Shown here piece after piece: positions 7,860 to 17,039 of a stretch of DNA of 64,000 nucleotides. The position numbers and the translations under genes were made by a program. The notes beneath the pieces were generated by a model. The model was not told where the DNA came from and made no database searches. It saw nothing but the letters and a program-made list of their open reading frames with translations. Position 1 is the stretch's first letter. Every line of letters begins with the position of its first letter. The stretch comes from Geminicoccus sp036263595 (GTDB lineage Bacteria > Pseudomonadota > Alphaproteobacteria > Geminicoccales > Geminicoccaceae), in the NCBI RefSeq assembly GCF_036263595.1, contig NZ_DATAGQ010000167.1:1-64000 (forward strand), in the 5' to 3' direction.

Positions 7860-10478
7860 GTGGAAGCCGGAGACCAGCATAACGATGCGGTGATCGCCGG
7901 CACCCTGGCGCCGCCAAGATCGGCGCCCGTGCGCACAGCCCTGTTCGCGGGCTACGCCCCCAGGCCGGGCACGTTCGACGAGATGCTGGGCAGCGACGGT
8001 CGGCCGCGCCCGGCCTGGCGGCGGTTCGTCCAACTGATGAGCTCGATGAACACCGCGGAGCGCGAGGCATCCCGGGCCAGTGCCACGCAACTGGTGCGGG
8101 ACGATGGTGCCGCCTTCAACGTGTACGCGGACCCTGACGACCGGGCCTTCGCGTGGCGGCTGCACACCATGCCCATGCTGCTGGCCGAGAGCGAGTGGCG
8201 CTCGATCGAGGCCGCGGTCTGCCAGCGGGCCCGTGCCGTCTCGGCCGTCTTGGCCGACCTCTACGGTCCCCGCCGCCTGCTCCTGGACGGCCACCTGCCG
8301 CCCGATGCGATCCTCGGCAACGAGCAGTTCGTCCATGCGATGGCCGGTGGCCCGCGGCTCGAGGGGCAGCCGTTGACGAACTATGCGGTGGATCTCGCGC
8401 GGGACGCTACCGGCCGCTGGGTGGTCCTGGCCGATCAGACCGAGGCACCGTCCGGCATCGGCTACGCGCTGGCCAACCGGGTGGCCATGACCCACGGGTT
8501 CGCCGACCTGTTCCGCCGCTGCGGCACGCAGCGGCTGGTGGGCTACTTCCATCAGCTGCGCGACGACCTGGCGGCCGCGACGGGCAAGGAAGACGGTCGG
8601 ATCGCCATGCTCGCCCACGAGCCGGAACATGCCGCCTATTTCGGCCATGCCTATCTCGCCCGCTATCTCGGCTACACCCTGGCGCAGACGGCCGATCTCA
8701 CCGTCCGCGATGAACGGGTCTTCCTGAAGACCCTGGACGGGCTGCAGCGGGTCGACCTCGTGCTGCGGCAGATCGACAGCTTCGCCTGCGATCCGCTGGA
8801 GATCCCTGGCACGCACGGCCTGGGGATCGCGGGCCTGGTGCGCGCGGTGCGCAGCGGTGCCGTGCAGGTGGTGAACCGGCTCGGCACGGCCGTCGTCCAG
8901 AACCGCGTCCTGGCGCCGTTCATGGCAGCGCTCGCCCGCCAGCTGGATGGAAGCGACCTGCTGATCGAGGACGCGCCGGCGCTCTGGCTGGGCGACCCGG
9001 CTGCCCGCGCCCGGCTGTTCTGCGAGCCGGACCGCTGGCGGGTGGAACTGGCAACCGCGCGCAACGATCCGGGCGAGGCCGCGACCAGCATCGACCTGAC
9101 AAGGCTGGGTGGCGCGCAGCTGGCGGAGCTGGGCGCGCGGCTGGAGCGGTACGGCCATCGCTACGTCGCCGTGTCCCCCGTCACGCTCGCGACGACGCCG
9201 GCCTTCGCCGAGACCGGCGACGGTCAGCCGGCGCTGGTGCCCATGCCGGTGGCGATGCGGGTGTTCGCCAGCTGCAGCCCGGGCGGCGATTGGCGCGTGA
9301 TGCCGGGAGCGCTGCTCCGTTTCGCCGGCCAGCCCGATACGGTGGGCCTGCCCAACGGTTTCGGTGCCGGCGACCTGTGGGTGCTGACCGACAAGGCCGA
9401 GGTCGTCCAGGGCAGCATCCTGCAGCCGACCCTCAGCGCCGCGCATCTGCGCCGGACCGGGCGCGACCTGCTGAGCCGGACCGCCGACAACCTGTTCTGG
9501 CTCGGCCGCTACGCGGAGCGCTCCGAATCGGTGATCCGGTCCCTGCGTGCGGTGCTCGTCCGCCGCATCGACGACACGCGTCCCGGCAGCGACCCGGCCC
9601 TGCTGGGCCGGCTGCTCAACGTGCTGGAGAGCCGTGGACGGGTCGAACGGTTCAAGCCGGTGGTGCAGCCGGACGAGACCGAGATCGACGAGCGGCTGGC
9701 GATGCTGATCTTCGACAGCTCGCACAGCTACGGCCTGCGGGAGACCTTCTCCCAGGTCCATCGCACGGCGACCCTCGTGCGCGACCAGATCAGCCATGAC
9801 GCCTGGCGGCTCCTGTCCGCGCTCCATGTCGACCGTGCCTGGCGGTCGCGCCCGGCTCGGGTGGCCGAATGGCAGACGGCCGACCTGCTCGAGGTGGGAC
9901 TGCGCCAGCTCACCGCGTTCGCCGGCACCGAAGCCGAGAACATGACCCGCAACTATGCGTGGCGGTTCATCGAGATGGGGCGGCGGATCGAGCGCGCCAT
10001 CAACCTCGTGGACCTTCTTCGCGGCCTCGTCGTGGGCAGCGGCGAGATTGCCGCAAGCGGCACGCTGCCCCTCCTGCTGGAGCTTGGCGACAGCTCGATG
10101 ACCTACCGGTCGCGCTACCTGACCCGGCCGCTGCTCCTGCCGGTCCTGGACCTTCTCCTGCTGGATGACACCAACCCGCGTTCGATCTCCTGGCAGCTCG
10201 AGCGGGTCGCCGCCCATGTCGAGCGCCTGCCCAGTGCCGAGGATTCCTCCCAGCGCGGGCCGGACCGCCGGCTGGCCCTCAAGCTGGTCAGCATGATGCG
10301 CATCGCCGAGATCGAATCGCTCGCGGATTCCGAGCACCCGCTCCCGGCGCTGGACCGGCTGCTGGAGGAGCTGGACCACGGCCTGCCCGACCTGTCCGAC
10401 CTGATCGGGCGGGCCTATTTCGCGCATACCGAGCGGGTCCTCACGACGGCGGCGCGCAGCCGAAGGCAGGCAGGGTGA
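7860..10478 (+). CDS. Circularly permuted ATP-grasp ligase fused to an alpha-E domain (DUF404/407-DUF403)
   Basis: An 872-residue fusion. Residues about 1-520 form a circularly permuted ATP-grasp (type 2) module: the DEML..DGRPRPAW start, LYGPRRLLLDG, the AYFGHAYLARYLGYTLA region and VVNRLGTAVVQNR. From about 537 (LLSRTADNLFWLGRYAERSE) to the end is the all-helical alpha-E domain. In many bacteria these are two genes; here they are one frame. ATP-grasp enzymes of this clade are predicted amide-bond ligases, and alpha-E is a partner domain of unknown role. The start is GTG at 7860 after GGGCGG. The last four bases overlap the next start (GTGA). Confidence 0.88.
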   Translation: MEAGDQHNDAVIAGTLAPPRSAPVRTALFAGYAPRPGTFDEMLGSDGRPRPAWRRFVQLMSSMNTAEREASRASATQLVRDDGAAFNVYADPDDRAFAWRLHTMPMLLAESEWRSIEAAVCQRARAVSAVLADLYGPRRLLLDGHLPPDAILGNEQFVHAMAGGPRLEGQPLTNYAVDLARDATGRWVVLADQTEAPSGIGYALANRVAMTHGFADLFRRCGTQRLVGYFHQLRDDLAAATGKEDGRIAMLAHEPEHAAYFGHAYLARYLGYTLAQTADLTVRDERVFLKTLDGLQRVDLVLRQIDSFACDPLEIPGTHGLGIAGLVRAVRSGAVQVVNRLGTAVVQNRVLAPFMAALARQLDGSDLLIEDAPALWLGDPAARARLFCEPDRWRVELATARNDPGEAATSIDLTRLGGAQLAELGARLERYGHRYVAVSPVTLATTPAFAETGDGQPALVPMPVAMRVFASCSPGGDWRVMPGALLRFAGQPDTVGLPNGFGAGDLWVLTDKAEVVQGSILQPTLSAAHLRRTGRDLLSRTADNLFWLGRYAERSESVIRSLRAVLVRRIDDTRPGSDPALLGRLLNVLESRGRVERFKPVVQPDETEIDERLAMLIFDSSHSYGLRETFSQVHRTATLVRDQISHDAWRLLSALHVDRAWRSRPARVAEWQTADLLEVGLRQLTAFAGTEAENMTRNYAWRFIEMGRRIERAINLVDLLRGLVVGSGEIAASGTLPLLLELGDSSMTYRSRYLTRPLLLPVLDLLLLDDTNPRSISWQLERVAAHVERLPSAEDSSQRGPDRRLALKLVSMMRIAEIESLADSEHPLPALDRLLEELDHGLPDLSDLIGRAYFAHTERVLTTAARSRRQAG

Positions 10479-11374
10479 TCCTCGAGGTTAGCCATCGGAC
10501 CATGTATCGCTACGGCCAGCCGGTCTCGATCGCGCATCATGTCGTTCACCTGGCACCCCGCACGACCGACCGCCAGGACGTGCTCGGGTTCCAGCTGGAC
10601 ATCCAGCCGAAGCCGACCCTGATCCGCCAAGTCCCGGATTTCTTCGGCAACGCGATGAGCGTGGTGACCCTGGAGCAGGAGCACGGCTCGTTCGTCGTCA
10701 CCGCACGCAGCACGGTCGCCATCCGCCCGCAGCCCTCGTTCGAGTCGGCGGCGAGCCATCCGGTCGGCACGCTGGCGGACGGTCCCGCCACGGCCGAGCT
10801 GGGTGTGCGCGAGTTCCTGTTCGAATCGCCGGCCGTGCGCTGCCCGGACGAACTCCATGCCTGGTCGGCGTCGATGCTGGCCGCAGACCGCCCGGTCCTG
10901 GCCGCGGCACTGGACCTCAACCGCGCCATCCACCGTTCCTTCGCCTACGACTCGCAAGCCACCAATGTCGGGACCTCGGTCGCCGAATGCTTTGCCTTGC
11001 GCCGGGGTGTCTGTCAGGACTTCGCGCATCTGATGCTCGCCGCTCTGCGCGCGCACCGCATCCCGGCGCGCTATGTCAGCGGCTATCTCATGACGCGTGC
11101 GCCGGCCGGCCGGGCCCGGCTGGTAGGGGCGGACGCCTCGCATGCCTGGGTACAAGTCTGGGCACCACCGGTCGGCTGGGTCGATCTCGATCCGACCAAC
11201 GACGTCGTCCCCGGCGAGGAGCACGTGACGCTGGCCTTCGGCCGGGATTTCGCGGACGTCAGCCCGATCAACGGGGTCATCTTTGGCGGCGGCGCCCATG
11301 TGGTCGAGGTCGAGGTCGACGTCGTGCCGAAGGACCATGGCCCGCCCCAGGTCTCGGTGCGCCAAGCCGGCTGA
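10475..11374 (+). CDS. Transglutaminase-like cysteine peptidase
   Basis: A 299-residue protein with the same architecture as the N-terminus of the DUF2126 protein upstream: beta N-terminal region (EVSHRTMYRYGQPV) and a papain-like core with C180 (GVCQDFAH), H223 (DASHAWVQVW) and D239 (DLDPTND). These domains usually act as amide hydrolases rather than crosslinkers. It is the last gene of the cluster and starts on a GTG overlapping the ATP-grasp/alpha-E stop. With a predicted ligase immediately upstream, a make-and-trim peptide system is plausible but unproven. Confidence 0.88.
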   Translation: MILEVSHRTMYRYGQPVSIAHHVVHLAPRTTDRQDVLGFQLDIQPKPTLIRQVPDFFGNAMSVVTLEQEHGSFVVTARSTVAIRPQPSFESAASHPVGTLADGPATAELGVREFLFESPAVRCPDELHAWSASMLAADRPVLAAALDLNRAIHRSFAYDSQATNVGTSVAECFALRRGVCQDFAHLMLAALRAHRIPARYVSGYLMTRAPAGRARLVGADASHAWVQVWAPPVGWVDLDPTNDVVPGEEHVTLAFGRDFADVSPINGVIFGGGAHVVEVEVDVVPKDHGPPQVSVRQAG

Positions 11375-11397
11375 TATGGTTTTGAAGGCCGGGAGCC

Positions 11398-11817
11398 TCA
11401 CCGGCGAGCGTCCTGTTCCTGCTTGGCTAGCTCCACGGCGGCCCTGACCTCGATCTCCCGCAGGATGCCGTCCAACTCGTCATCGCCTGCGCGGGCGTCA
11501 TCGGCCATCAAGGCGCGGATCCTGGCCAGGGGCTGAACCGGCAGGTCGCCCGACAGCAGGCTCATCTGCATGTCCTCCAGGGCGGCCAACAACTGCTCGC
11601 CGCGCCGGATCGCCCGGCGTCGCCGCTCCGGGCCCGCCGGCTCCACCTGCTGCACGGCCAGCAGCGTGCCGAGCGACGTCAGGGCCGCCGTCGAGCCGGG
11701 TCCATGACCGGCCCCGCCCGGTCTGGTGCGGTCGAGCGCCTGGAAGCGCGGTCCGGACGTGTGACCAACCTCCCGCAGGCGGTGGATCGAGAGCGAGGGG
11801 AGTGTCTGGACGAGCAT
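11398..11817 (-). CDS. fliX: FliX-like flagellar assembly regulator
   Basis: A 139-residue protein with a disordered, Arg/Pro/Gly-rich first half. Its second half matches FliX: LTSLGTLLAVQQVE, a helical RRRAIRRGEQLLAALEDMQ, LLSGDLPVQPLARI, and the ending ILREIEVRAAVELAK. FliX couples basal-body assembly to activation of FlbD-dependent flagellar genes in Caulobacter and relatives. No other flagellar gene lies in this window, although fliX normally neighbours flgI, so the gene is displaced. It is convergent with the transglutaminase gene. Confidence 0.72.
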   Translation of the reverse strand: MLVQTLPSLSIHRLREVGHTSGPRFQALDRTRPGGAGHGPGSTAALTSLGTLLAVQQVEPAGPERRRRAIRRGEQLLAALEDMQMSLLSGDLPVQPLARIRALMADDARAGDDELDGILREIEVRAAVELAKQEQDARR

Positions 11818-11875
11818 GGTGCGGCTGCCGCGCCTCCTTCACGGCTCATCCTGCACCCAAGAGGCTAAGAAACCG

Positions 11876-13720
11876 TTAACTGGACGGGGAAAGTCCCGGC
11901 AGCGGGCCAGATCGCGGATCGGCGAAAAGGTCGGCCGTGCGCTCGCGCCGCTTCTCCGTCCGAGAGCGCATCTCTTCGTCGACAAAGCGCCAGTGGCCGC
12001 GGCCATCACGCTTGGCCCGATAAAGGGCTATGTCCGCATGCTTGAGGAGGCCGGATGCCGATCCTCCGCCATCGGTCGGATAGATCGCGATGCCGATGCT
12101 GGCCTGCGGCCGCACCTCGTTCCCCTCGAACCGGAAGGGGTGCTGCAACATCGTCAGGATCTGGGTGGCGATCTCGGCGGCGTCGGCGGGCTGCCTCACC
12201 GCTTCCAGGATCACCGCGAACTCGTCGCCACCCAGCCGCGCCACCAGGTCGGTCACGCGCCGCCCCGTCTTCAGGCGGCTGGCGACCTCGACCAGGAGCG
12301 CGTCGCCGCCGTCATGGCCGATCGTGTCGTTGACCTCCTTGAAGCCGTCCAGGTCCAAGAGCAGCAGCGCCGAGGTGTAGCCTTGCCGATGGCTGCGGCT
12401 CACGGTCTCGGTGAGGCGCTCGTGGAACAGGCGCCGGTTGGCCAGCCCTGTGACCGGGTCGTGGTGGGCCAGGTGGGCAAGCCGCTGCTCGGCCAGCTTG
12501 CGCTCGGTGATGTCGACGTTCACGCCCACCAGGCCGATGATCCGGTTGTCCATCTCCACCGGCGCCATGATGACGTCGACATGACGCGGCTGGTCTGGCG
12601 TACCGTAGGTCGCCTCGTGGCGCAGCCGCTTGCCGGACAGGGCCAGCCGGTTCTTCTCCAGCCAGTGCGCCTTGATCTCCGGATCAAGATCGAGGTTCGC
12701 GGGATTCTTGCCCTGCACGTCGCCCCAGTGCTCTCGTGCGGTACTGTTGATCATCAGGTAGGTGCCGTCGGGACCGCAGGTCCAGAAGTCGAAGGGCAGG
12801 GCTTCCACCGCTGCCTTCAGCCGGGCATCGCTCTCGCGCCGGGCGGTCTCCGCCCGCTTGCGCTCGCTGATGTCGATGCTGACACCGACCACGCCCTCGA
12901 CGCGGCTGTCCTCGTCGCGCAGCGGCGAGATGATCTCCTCCAGCTGCAGCCGGCGCCCGCCGGCCTCGTAGCAGAACTCGCCGCGGATCGTTTCTCCGGC
13001 CAGCACGCGCCGGTTCGTGTCCGTCCACTGGACCGCGATCTCGGGGGGAATGCCGATTTCCGAGGGCCGCTTCCCCAGGTTCGAGCCCCACAGCTCGCGG
13101 CCGACCTTGTTCTGCAGGATGTAGCGACCGTCGATGTCGGACAGCCAGAGATCGAACGGCAGGCTGTCGATGATGCGGCCGAGGCGGCCTCGCTCGGCCT
13201 CGACCTGGGCTTCCAGTTCCGCCTGGGCGCAAGCCTGGCGCTGCAGTTCCAGGTTGCGCACGACCAGCGCCGCGAAGTCCTCGAGTGCGGCCAGCTGTTC
13301 GTCTGACACGACCTGGCTGCGGCGGTCGTGGATGCCGAGCGACCCGATCAACTCGCCATTGTGGAGAACGAGCGGCACGCCGGCATAGAAGAACAGAGGA
13401 TCGTCGCGGTCGATCAGGGGGTGGCAGGCATGGCGTGGGTCGTGGCGGGCATCGGCGATCACCACAGGTCGCCCCTCGTGGATGACCCTGCCACAGAAGG
13501 AGGCCGAACGATCGACGCTGAACTGGCCTGCATCGCCGTGGAACCAGGCGGTCCAGGCATAGTCGCTGTCCACCAGCACCACCGTTGCTTGGGGCACGTC
13601 GAAGGCGAAGGTGACCAGGCGGATTACCTGCTGGATGTTCTTGCCCAACGCCTCGCCGAGACCGGCATAGCGCTGGTGGGCCGACCTACTTGCCGGCTCT
13701 GCCTCCGCTTCCGCCTCCAT
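11876..13720 (-). CDS. GAF-PAS-PAS diguanylate cyclase
   Basis: A 614-residue cytoplasmic signalling enzyme with no membrane segment. An N-terminal GAF domain (about 15-175, with GSLGIHDRRSQVV) is followed by two PAS/PAC units (about 195-315 and 320-440, each ending in VVGVSIDISERK or LVGVNVDITERK). The GGDEF domain (about 445-600) has an intact active site GGDEF at 497-501. The inhibitory site RVTD sits five residues before it, so c-di-GMP synthesis with product feedback is expected. No EAL domain is present. The ATG at 13718-13720 with AGGGAG was preferred over an upstream GTG at 13816 that adds 32 unrelated residues. Confidence 0.9.
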   Translation of the reverse strand: MEAEAEAEPASRSAHQRYAGLGEALGKNIQQVIRLVTFAFDVPQATVVLVDSDYAWTAWFHGDAGQFSVDRSASFCGRVIHEGRPVVIADARHDPRHACHPLIDRDDPLFFYAGVPLVLHNGELIGSLGIHDRRSQVVSDEQLAALEDFAALVVRNLELQRQACAQAELEAQVEAERGRLGRIIDSLPFDLWLSDIDGRYILQNKVGRELWGSNLGKRPSEIGIPPEIAVQWTDTNRRVLAGETIRGEFCYEAGGRRLQLEEIISPLRDEDSRVEGVVGVSIDISERKRAETARRESDARLKAAVEALPFDFWTCGPDGTYLMINSTAREHWGDVQGKNPANLDLDPEIKAHWLEKNRLALSGKRLRHEATYGTPDQPRHVDVIMAPVEMDNRIIGLVGVNVDITERKLAEQRLAHLAHHDPVTGLANRRLFHERLTETVSRSHRQGYTSALLLLDLDGFKEVNDTIGHDGGDALLVEVASRLKTGRRVTDLVARLGGDEFAVILEAVRQPADAAEIATQILTMLQHPFRFEGNEVRPQASIGIAIYPTDGGGSASGLLKHADIALYRAKRDGRGHWRFVDEEMRSRTEKRRERTADLFADPRSGPLPGLSPSS

Positions 13721-13890
13721 GCGTTGCTCCCTCGTTCCCTGAACGATATGGTGAAATGGAAAAGCTTGACTTGCAACTGCTGCGTGCTTAACCGCGACGT
13801 CGCACCCCCGTGGCACGCATGGACAATGGAATCGCGCATGGGCTGACGAGCAGCCCGTTTCACCGCTATGGTCTCCGCCTGAACAGACCG

Positions 13891-14235
13891 ATGGTGAGCG
13901 CCTTGTCCGACATCCGCCCGCACGCCCTGGAAACCGATCTCGCCATGCCGACCGAGGGCGACGCGACGCTGGAGGGCTTCCGCAGCGCGGATGGGGTGCT
14001 GTCCACGGGCACCTGGGCTCACGCGCCGGGGATTCTACATATTCAGGGCGACTATGACGAGGTCTGCGTCCTCCTGGCCGGGCATGTCCGCCTGACCGCC
14101 TCGTCGGGCTACACGGCCGAGTTCAAGGCGGGCGAGACCTTCGTGATCCCCAAGGGGTTCCGGGGCACCTGGGAAACGATCGAGCCGGTGCGCAAGCACT
14201 ACGTGATCTTCGACCCGTCCGCCGCGGATCGCTGA
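13891..14235 (+). CDS. Cupin-domain protein (EutQ/DUF861-like)
   Basis: A single-domain cupin of 114 residues: FRSADGVLSTGTWAHAPG, then GDYDEVCVLLAGHVRLTASSG, then FKAGETFVIPKGFRGTWETIEPVRKHYVIF. This is the cupin_3 pattern, in which metal-binding histidines are often few. I chose the ATG at 13891 because the fold starts shortly after it; the frame opens at 13810. Its 3' end overlaps the ClC gene on the other strand by 37 bases. The substrate is unknown. Confidence 0.72.
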   Translation: MVSALSDIRPHALETDLAMPTEGDATLEGFRSADGVLSTGTWAHAPGILHIQGDYDEVCVLLAGHVRLTASSGYTAEFKAGETFVIPKGFRGTWETIEPVRKHYVIFDPSAADR

Positions 14236-15548
14236 GCACCGGCATCCCGATCCTTCGGCCGTGGAAGGTAGCGGTCGCTCAGCGTGTGGTAGAGCGCGTC
14301 CGGGCTGACCAGCCTGGACGCGGCCAGGGCCAGGATCGCGGTCGCCATCAGGGGAAGGGTCATCGAGGTCGCCCCGGTCATCTCCACGATGATCACCACC
14401 GCCGTGATGGGTGCCTGGACGACGCCGGTGAAATAGCCGGCCATGCCCAGGAGCACAACGGCGCCCACCGCGACATGCGGGAGCAGCCAGCTCAGCCCGT
14501 GCCCGATCCCGGCGCCTGCCGCCAGCGAAGGCGAGAAGATCCCGCCCGGGATGCCGCTCACCGTGGACAGCAGGGTCGTACCGAGCTTGGCCAGCCCGAA
14601 CCACGGGTCCGCGTGCGACGTCCCCTCCAGGAGACCGCGAGCCTGCTCATAGCCGGTGCCGTAGGTGTCACCGCCGGTCACGAGGCCGATCAGCGCGACC
14701 AGCAAGCCACAACCCGCCGCGAACGGCACCTTGTGGCGGACGATCGGCGCCAGCAGGGGCTGCCGCTCGGCGAAGGCCAGCAGGATGACGATCCGGCCGA
14801 ACACTCCTCCCAGAAGCCCGCCCACGACCCCGCACAGCAGCACCGCCAGCCAGATCGACCCGCCGAAGGGATGGCCGGCGAACGTGCCGAAATAGGTGTA
14901 GTCGCCGACAAGCCCCAGCGACACGAGCCCGGCCAGGATGACGCTGGAGAAGACCAGGCGGCTGTTGCGCTGCTCGAACGACCGGCTCAACTCCTCCACC
15001 GCAAACACGATGCCGGCAATCGGCGTGTTGAAGGCCGCGGCCAAGGCAGCGGCACCGCCGGCGAGAATAAGACCGTCATAGTGGCGCCCGCCCAGCCGGC
15101 CCAGCTCGTGCATGATCGAAGCACCGACCTGGACGGTCGGCCCCTCGCGCCCGACCGAGGCGCCGAACAACAGCGCCAGCGTGGTCATGACAACCTTGCC
15201 GGCCGCCACCCTCAGCGACAGGAGCGCCCGCCGGGCCCAGGGACTGTCGATCTCGCGCGCAGCGATCGTCTGCGGGATCCCGCTGCCCTGCGCGCCCTGG
15301 AAGTAGCGGCCGGTCAGGTAGGCGAGCAAAGCGAAGCCGGCTGGGGAGACCAGCAGCATCACATAGGGCGACCAGGCGATGATCAGCCGGAGCCAGCCAT
15401 AGGCCAGGTCGGCCACGGCCGCGAATCCCACTGCCACCAGGCCGATCAGGGCGCCGCCGCCCCAGAAGACAGCCTGCTGCCGCCATCGGGCTTCCGAAAG
15501 AAGCAGGCGCCGCTGCCGCCTCAGCCACCACCGGACGCTTGCCGCCAT
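14199..15548 (-). CDS. ClC-family chloride channel or H+/Cl- exchanger
   Basis: A 449-residue polytopic membrane protein without C-terminal CBS domains. Selectivity-filter motifs are present: GSGIP (about 89), GREGPTVQ (about 128, with the gating Glu) and GIPGGIFSPSL (about 330). A Glu at the E. coli ClC-ec1 E203 position would separate exchanger from channel; the segment FAVEELSRSF is consistent with an exchanger. The gene is single. Its 3' end overlaps the cupin gene on the opposite strand. Confidence 0.92.
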   Translation of the reverse strand: MAASVRWWLRRQRRLLLSEARWRQQAVFWGGGALIGLVAVGFAAVADLAYGWLRLIIAWSPYVMLLVSPAGFALLAYLTGRYFQGAQGSGIPQTIAAREIDSPWARRALLSLRVAAGKVVMTTLALLFGASVGREGPTVQVGASIMHELGRLGGRHYDGLILAGGAAALAAAFNTPIAGIVFAVEELSRSFEQRNSRLVFSSVILAGLVSLGLVGDYTYFGTFAGHPFGGSIWLAVLLCGVVGGLLGGVFGRIVILLAFAERQPLLAPIVRHKVPFAAGCGLLVALIGLVTGGDTYGTGYEQARGLLEGTSHADPWFGLAKLGTTLLSTVSGIPGGIFSPSLAAGAGIGHGLSWLLPHVAVGAVVLLGMAGYFTGVVQAPITAVVIIVEMTGATSMTLPLMATAILALAASRLVSPDALYHTLSDRYLPRPKDRDAGAQRSAADGSKIT

Positions 15549-15641
15549 GCGCCGACTGTCTCCCGCACGTCCGACCCGGGCCGGGATGGCATGATCCGGC
15601 TCGAACGGCGAGGACTTTGGTGAGCGGCTGGCGGCTTCGGA

Positions 15642-15881
15642 TCAGCCGGTCGCGCCGGTGGTGCCTTCCTGGGCGACGCGCAGATTGTTGACGACATAGG
15701 CCACGCCGGGCGTGCCGGTCGCGATCGATTCCGCCTGGTCGCGGATCTTGGCGCTCACCACCGTCCCGGCCAGCGTCACCTGGTCGCCGACGACGTCCAC
15801 CTGCACCTGGGGCGCATCGCCCTCCAGGTTCTGGGAGAGCCGGCTCGCGATGTCGTCTCGGATTCTGTCTTCGTCCGCCAT
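15642..15881 (-). CDS. BON-domain protein
   Basis: A 79-residue protein consisting of one BON domain (DIASRLSQNLEGDAPQVQVD, VTLAGTVVSAKIRDQA, GVAYVVNNLRV). BON domains bind phospholipid or attach to envelope structures; there is no signal peptide here, which is unusual for OsmY-type BON proteins. I took the ATG at 15879-15881 because GGGGAAG precedes it at good spacing; an in-frame ATG five codons upstream is possible. Confidence 0.8.
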   Translation of the reverse strand: MADEDRIRDDIASRLSQNLEGDAPQVQVDVVGDQVTLAGTVVSAKIRDQAESIATGTPGVAYVVNNLRVAQEGTTGATG

Positions 15882-16015
15882 TATTCGCTTCCCCATCTGT
15901 GACGCTGGTATAACGCGGCGGCGTGTGACGCGTTCCCGTCAAGCCGGTTCGCCTGTGCTTGTTCGGCTTCCGGAATAGGCTTGTCGGCCCGCCAAACGCC
16001 CTCCTAGACTGCTAA

Positions 16016-16026
16016 TTGTCGGACAA
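16016..16026. promoter_or_regulatory. GntR/FCD-type operator candidate
   Basis: TTGTCGGACAA is a perfect inverted repeat (TTGTC-G-GACAA) 54 bases before the sugar-binding protein start. GntR regulators of the FCD group that control sugar-acid genes commonly recognise TTGTCNGACAA-like sites. No GntR gene lies in the window, so the regulator would be encoded elsewhere. Confidence 0.5.
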
Positions 16027-16079
16027 AATAAGGGGAGCCCGCCACGCTCATGAGCTGGGCCCCCGAGGGAGGTTGGAAC

Positions 16080-17039
16080 ATGCGACGCAGGCTGCTGCCC
16101 GCCGTGCTGGTGGCTGGTATCCTGGGGCTGGCGGGCATTCCCGCGTTCGCCCAGGAGAAGTACACCGTCGGCTATTCCCAGTTCTGGGGGACCAACCCGT
16201 TCCTCGTCACCATGGCCAACGGCGCCCGCAAGGCCGCCGCGGAGTGGAAGGAGAAGGGGGTCGAGGTCGATCTCATCTTCACCAATGGTGGCGACACCGA
16301 CACGACCAGGCAGGTGGCCGACCTGGAGGATCTCTACGCGCAGGGGATCGAGGGACTGATCCTGTTCCCTGGCGACAGCATCGTCGTCGCCGAGCCGGTG
16401 AAGAACATCTACAACCCGCAGAACATCCCCGTCGTCATCACCGATATCGGCCTGCAGTCCGGCAGCTGGGATACGTTCATCATCACCGACAATTACGCCG
16501 GCGGCGAATCGGCGGCCGAGTACATGGCCAAGAACGTCCCGGCCGGGGCCAAGGTGATCACGTTCGACCACGCGCCCGGCAACGACAACGCCCAGAACCG
16601 CCAGCGCGGCTTCGAGGACAAGGCGAAGGCACTGGGACTGGACGTGCAGCCCGAGAAGTTCCTGAAGCTGTCCCTCGAGGAGGGCCGCAAGCTCATGGAG
16701 GACACGCTGGTCGCGGTTCCCGACATCAAGGGCGTGTTCTTCTTCAACCAGGTCGTGGCGCAAGGTGCGGCCGCGGCCCTGGAAGCGGCCGGCCGTACCG
16801 ACGTGAAGCTGGTCTCCTTCGACCTCGACCCCGTGTCCTACCAGGCGGTCAAGGACGGCAAGATCCTGGCCCTGGTCGTCCAGGACCCGTTCAAGATGGG
16901 CTACGAGGGCGTGAATGCCATGGTGACCAAGCTGCAGGGCGGCAAGCCGGTCGAGCGCATGGACATCCCGACCCGGCTGCTCACCAAGGACAATGCCGCC
17001 GAGTTCGCGAACGATCCGCAGATCACCGGGGGGCAGTGA
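16080..17039 (+). CDS. Sugar ABC transporter substrate-binding protein (RbsB-like)
   Basis: A 319-residue periplasmic protein with a clear signal peptide: MRRR, a hydrophobic core, then AFAQEKYTVG with cleavage after AFA. The mature part is a type 1 periplasmic-binding fold of the ribose/galactose group (YSQFWGTNPFLVTMANGARK, GLILFPGDS, GKILALVVQDPFKMGYEGV). The ATG at 16080 follows GAGGGAGG. It heads an importer operon with the ATPase and permease; its stop overlaps the ATPase start (GTGA). A GntR-type palindrome lies upstream. Neighbouring genes suggest an aldose, polyol or sugar-acid ligand. Confidence 0.88.
   Translation: MRRRLLPAVLVAGILGLAGIPAFAQEKYTVGYSQFWGTNPFLVTMANGARKAAAEWKEKGVEVDLIFTNGGDTDTTRQVADLEDLYAQGIEGLILFPGDSIVVAEPVKNIYNPQNIPVVITDIGLQSGSWDTFIITDNYAGGESAAEYMAKNVPAGAKVITFDHAPGNDNAQNRQRGFEDKAKALGLDVQPEKFLKLSLEEGRKLMEDTLVAVPDIKGVFFFNQVVAQGAAAALEAAGRTDVKLVSFDLDPVSYQAVKDGKILALVVQDPFKMGYEGVNAMVTKLQGGKPVERMDIPTRLLTKDNAAEFANDPQITGGQ

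Noticed and set aside
7257..10427. A 1056-codon minus-strand open frame
   Set aside because: It lies opposite the acetyltransferase and ATP-grasp/alpha-E genes, which have clear motifs; the antisense product has none.
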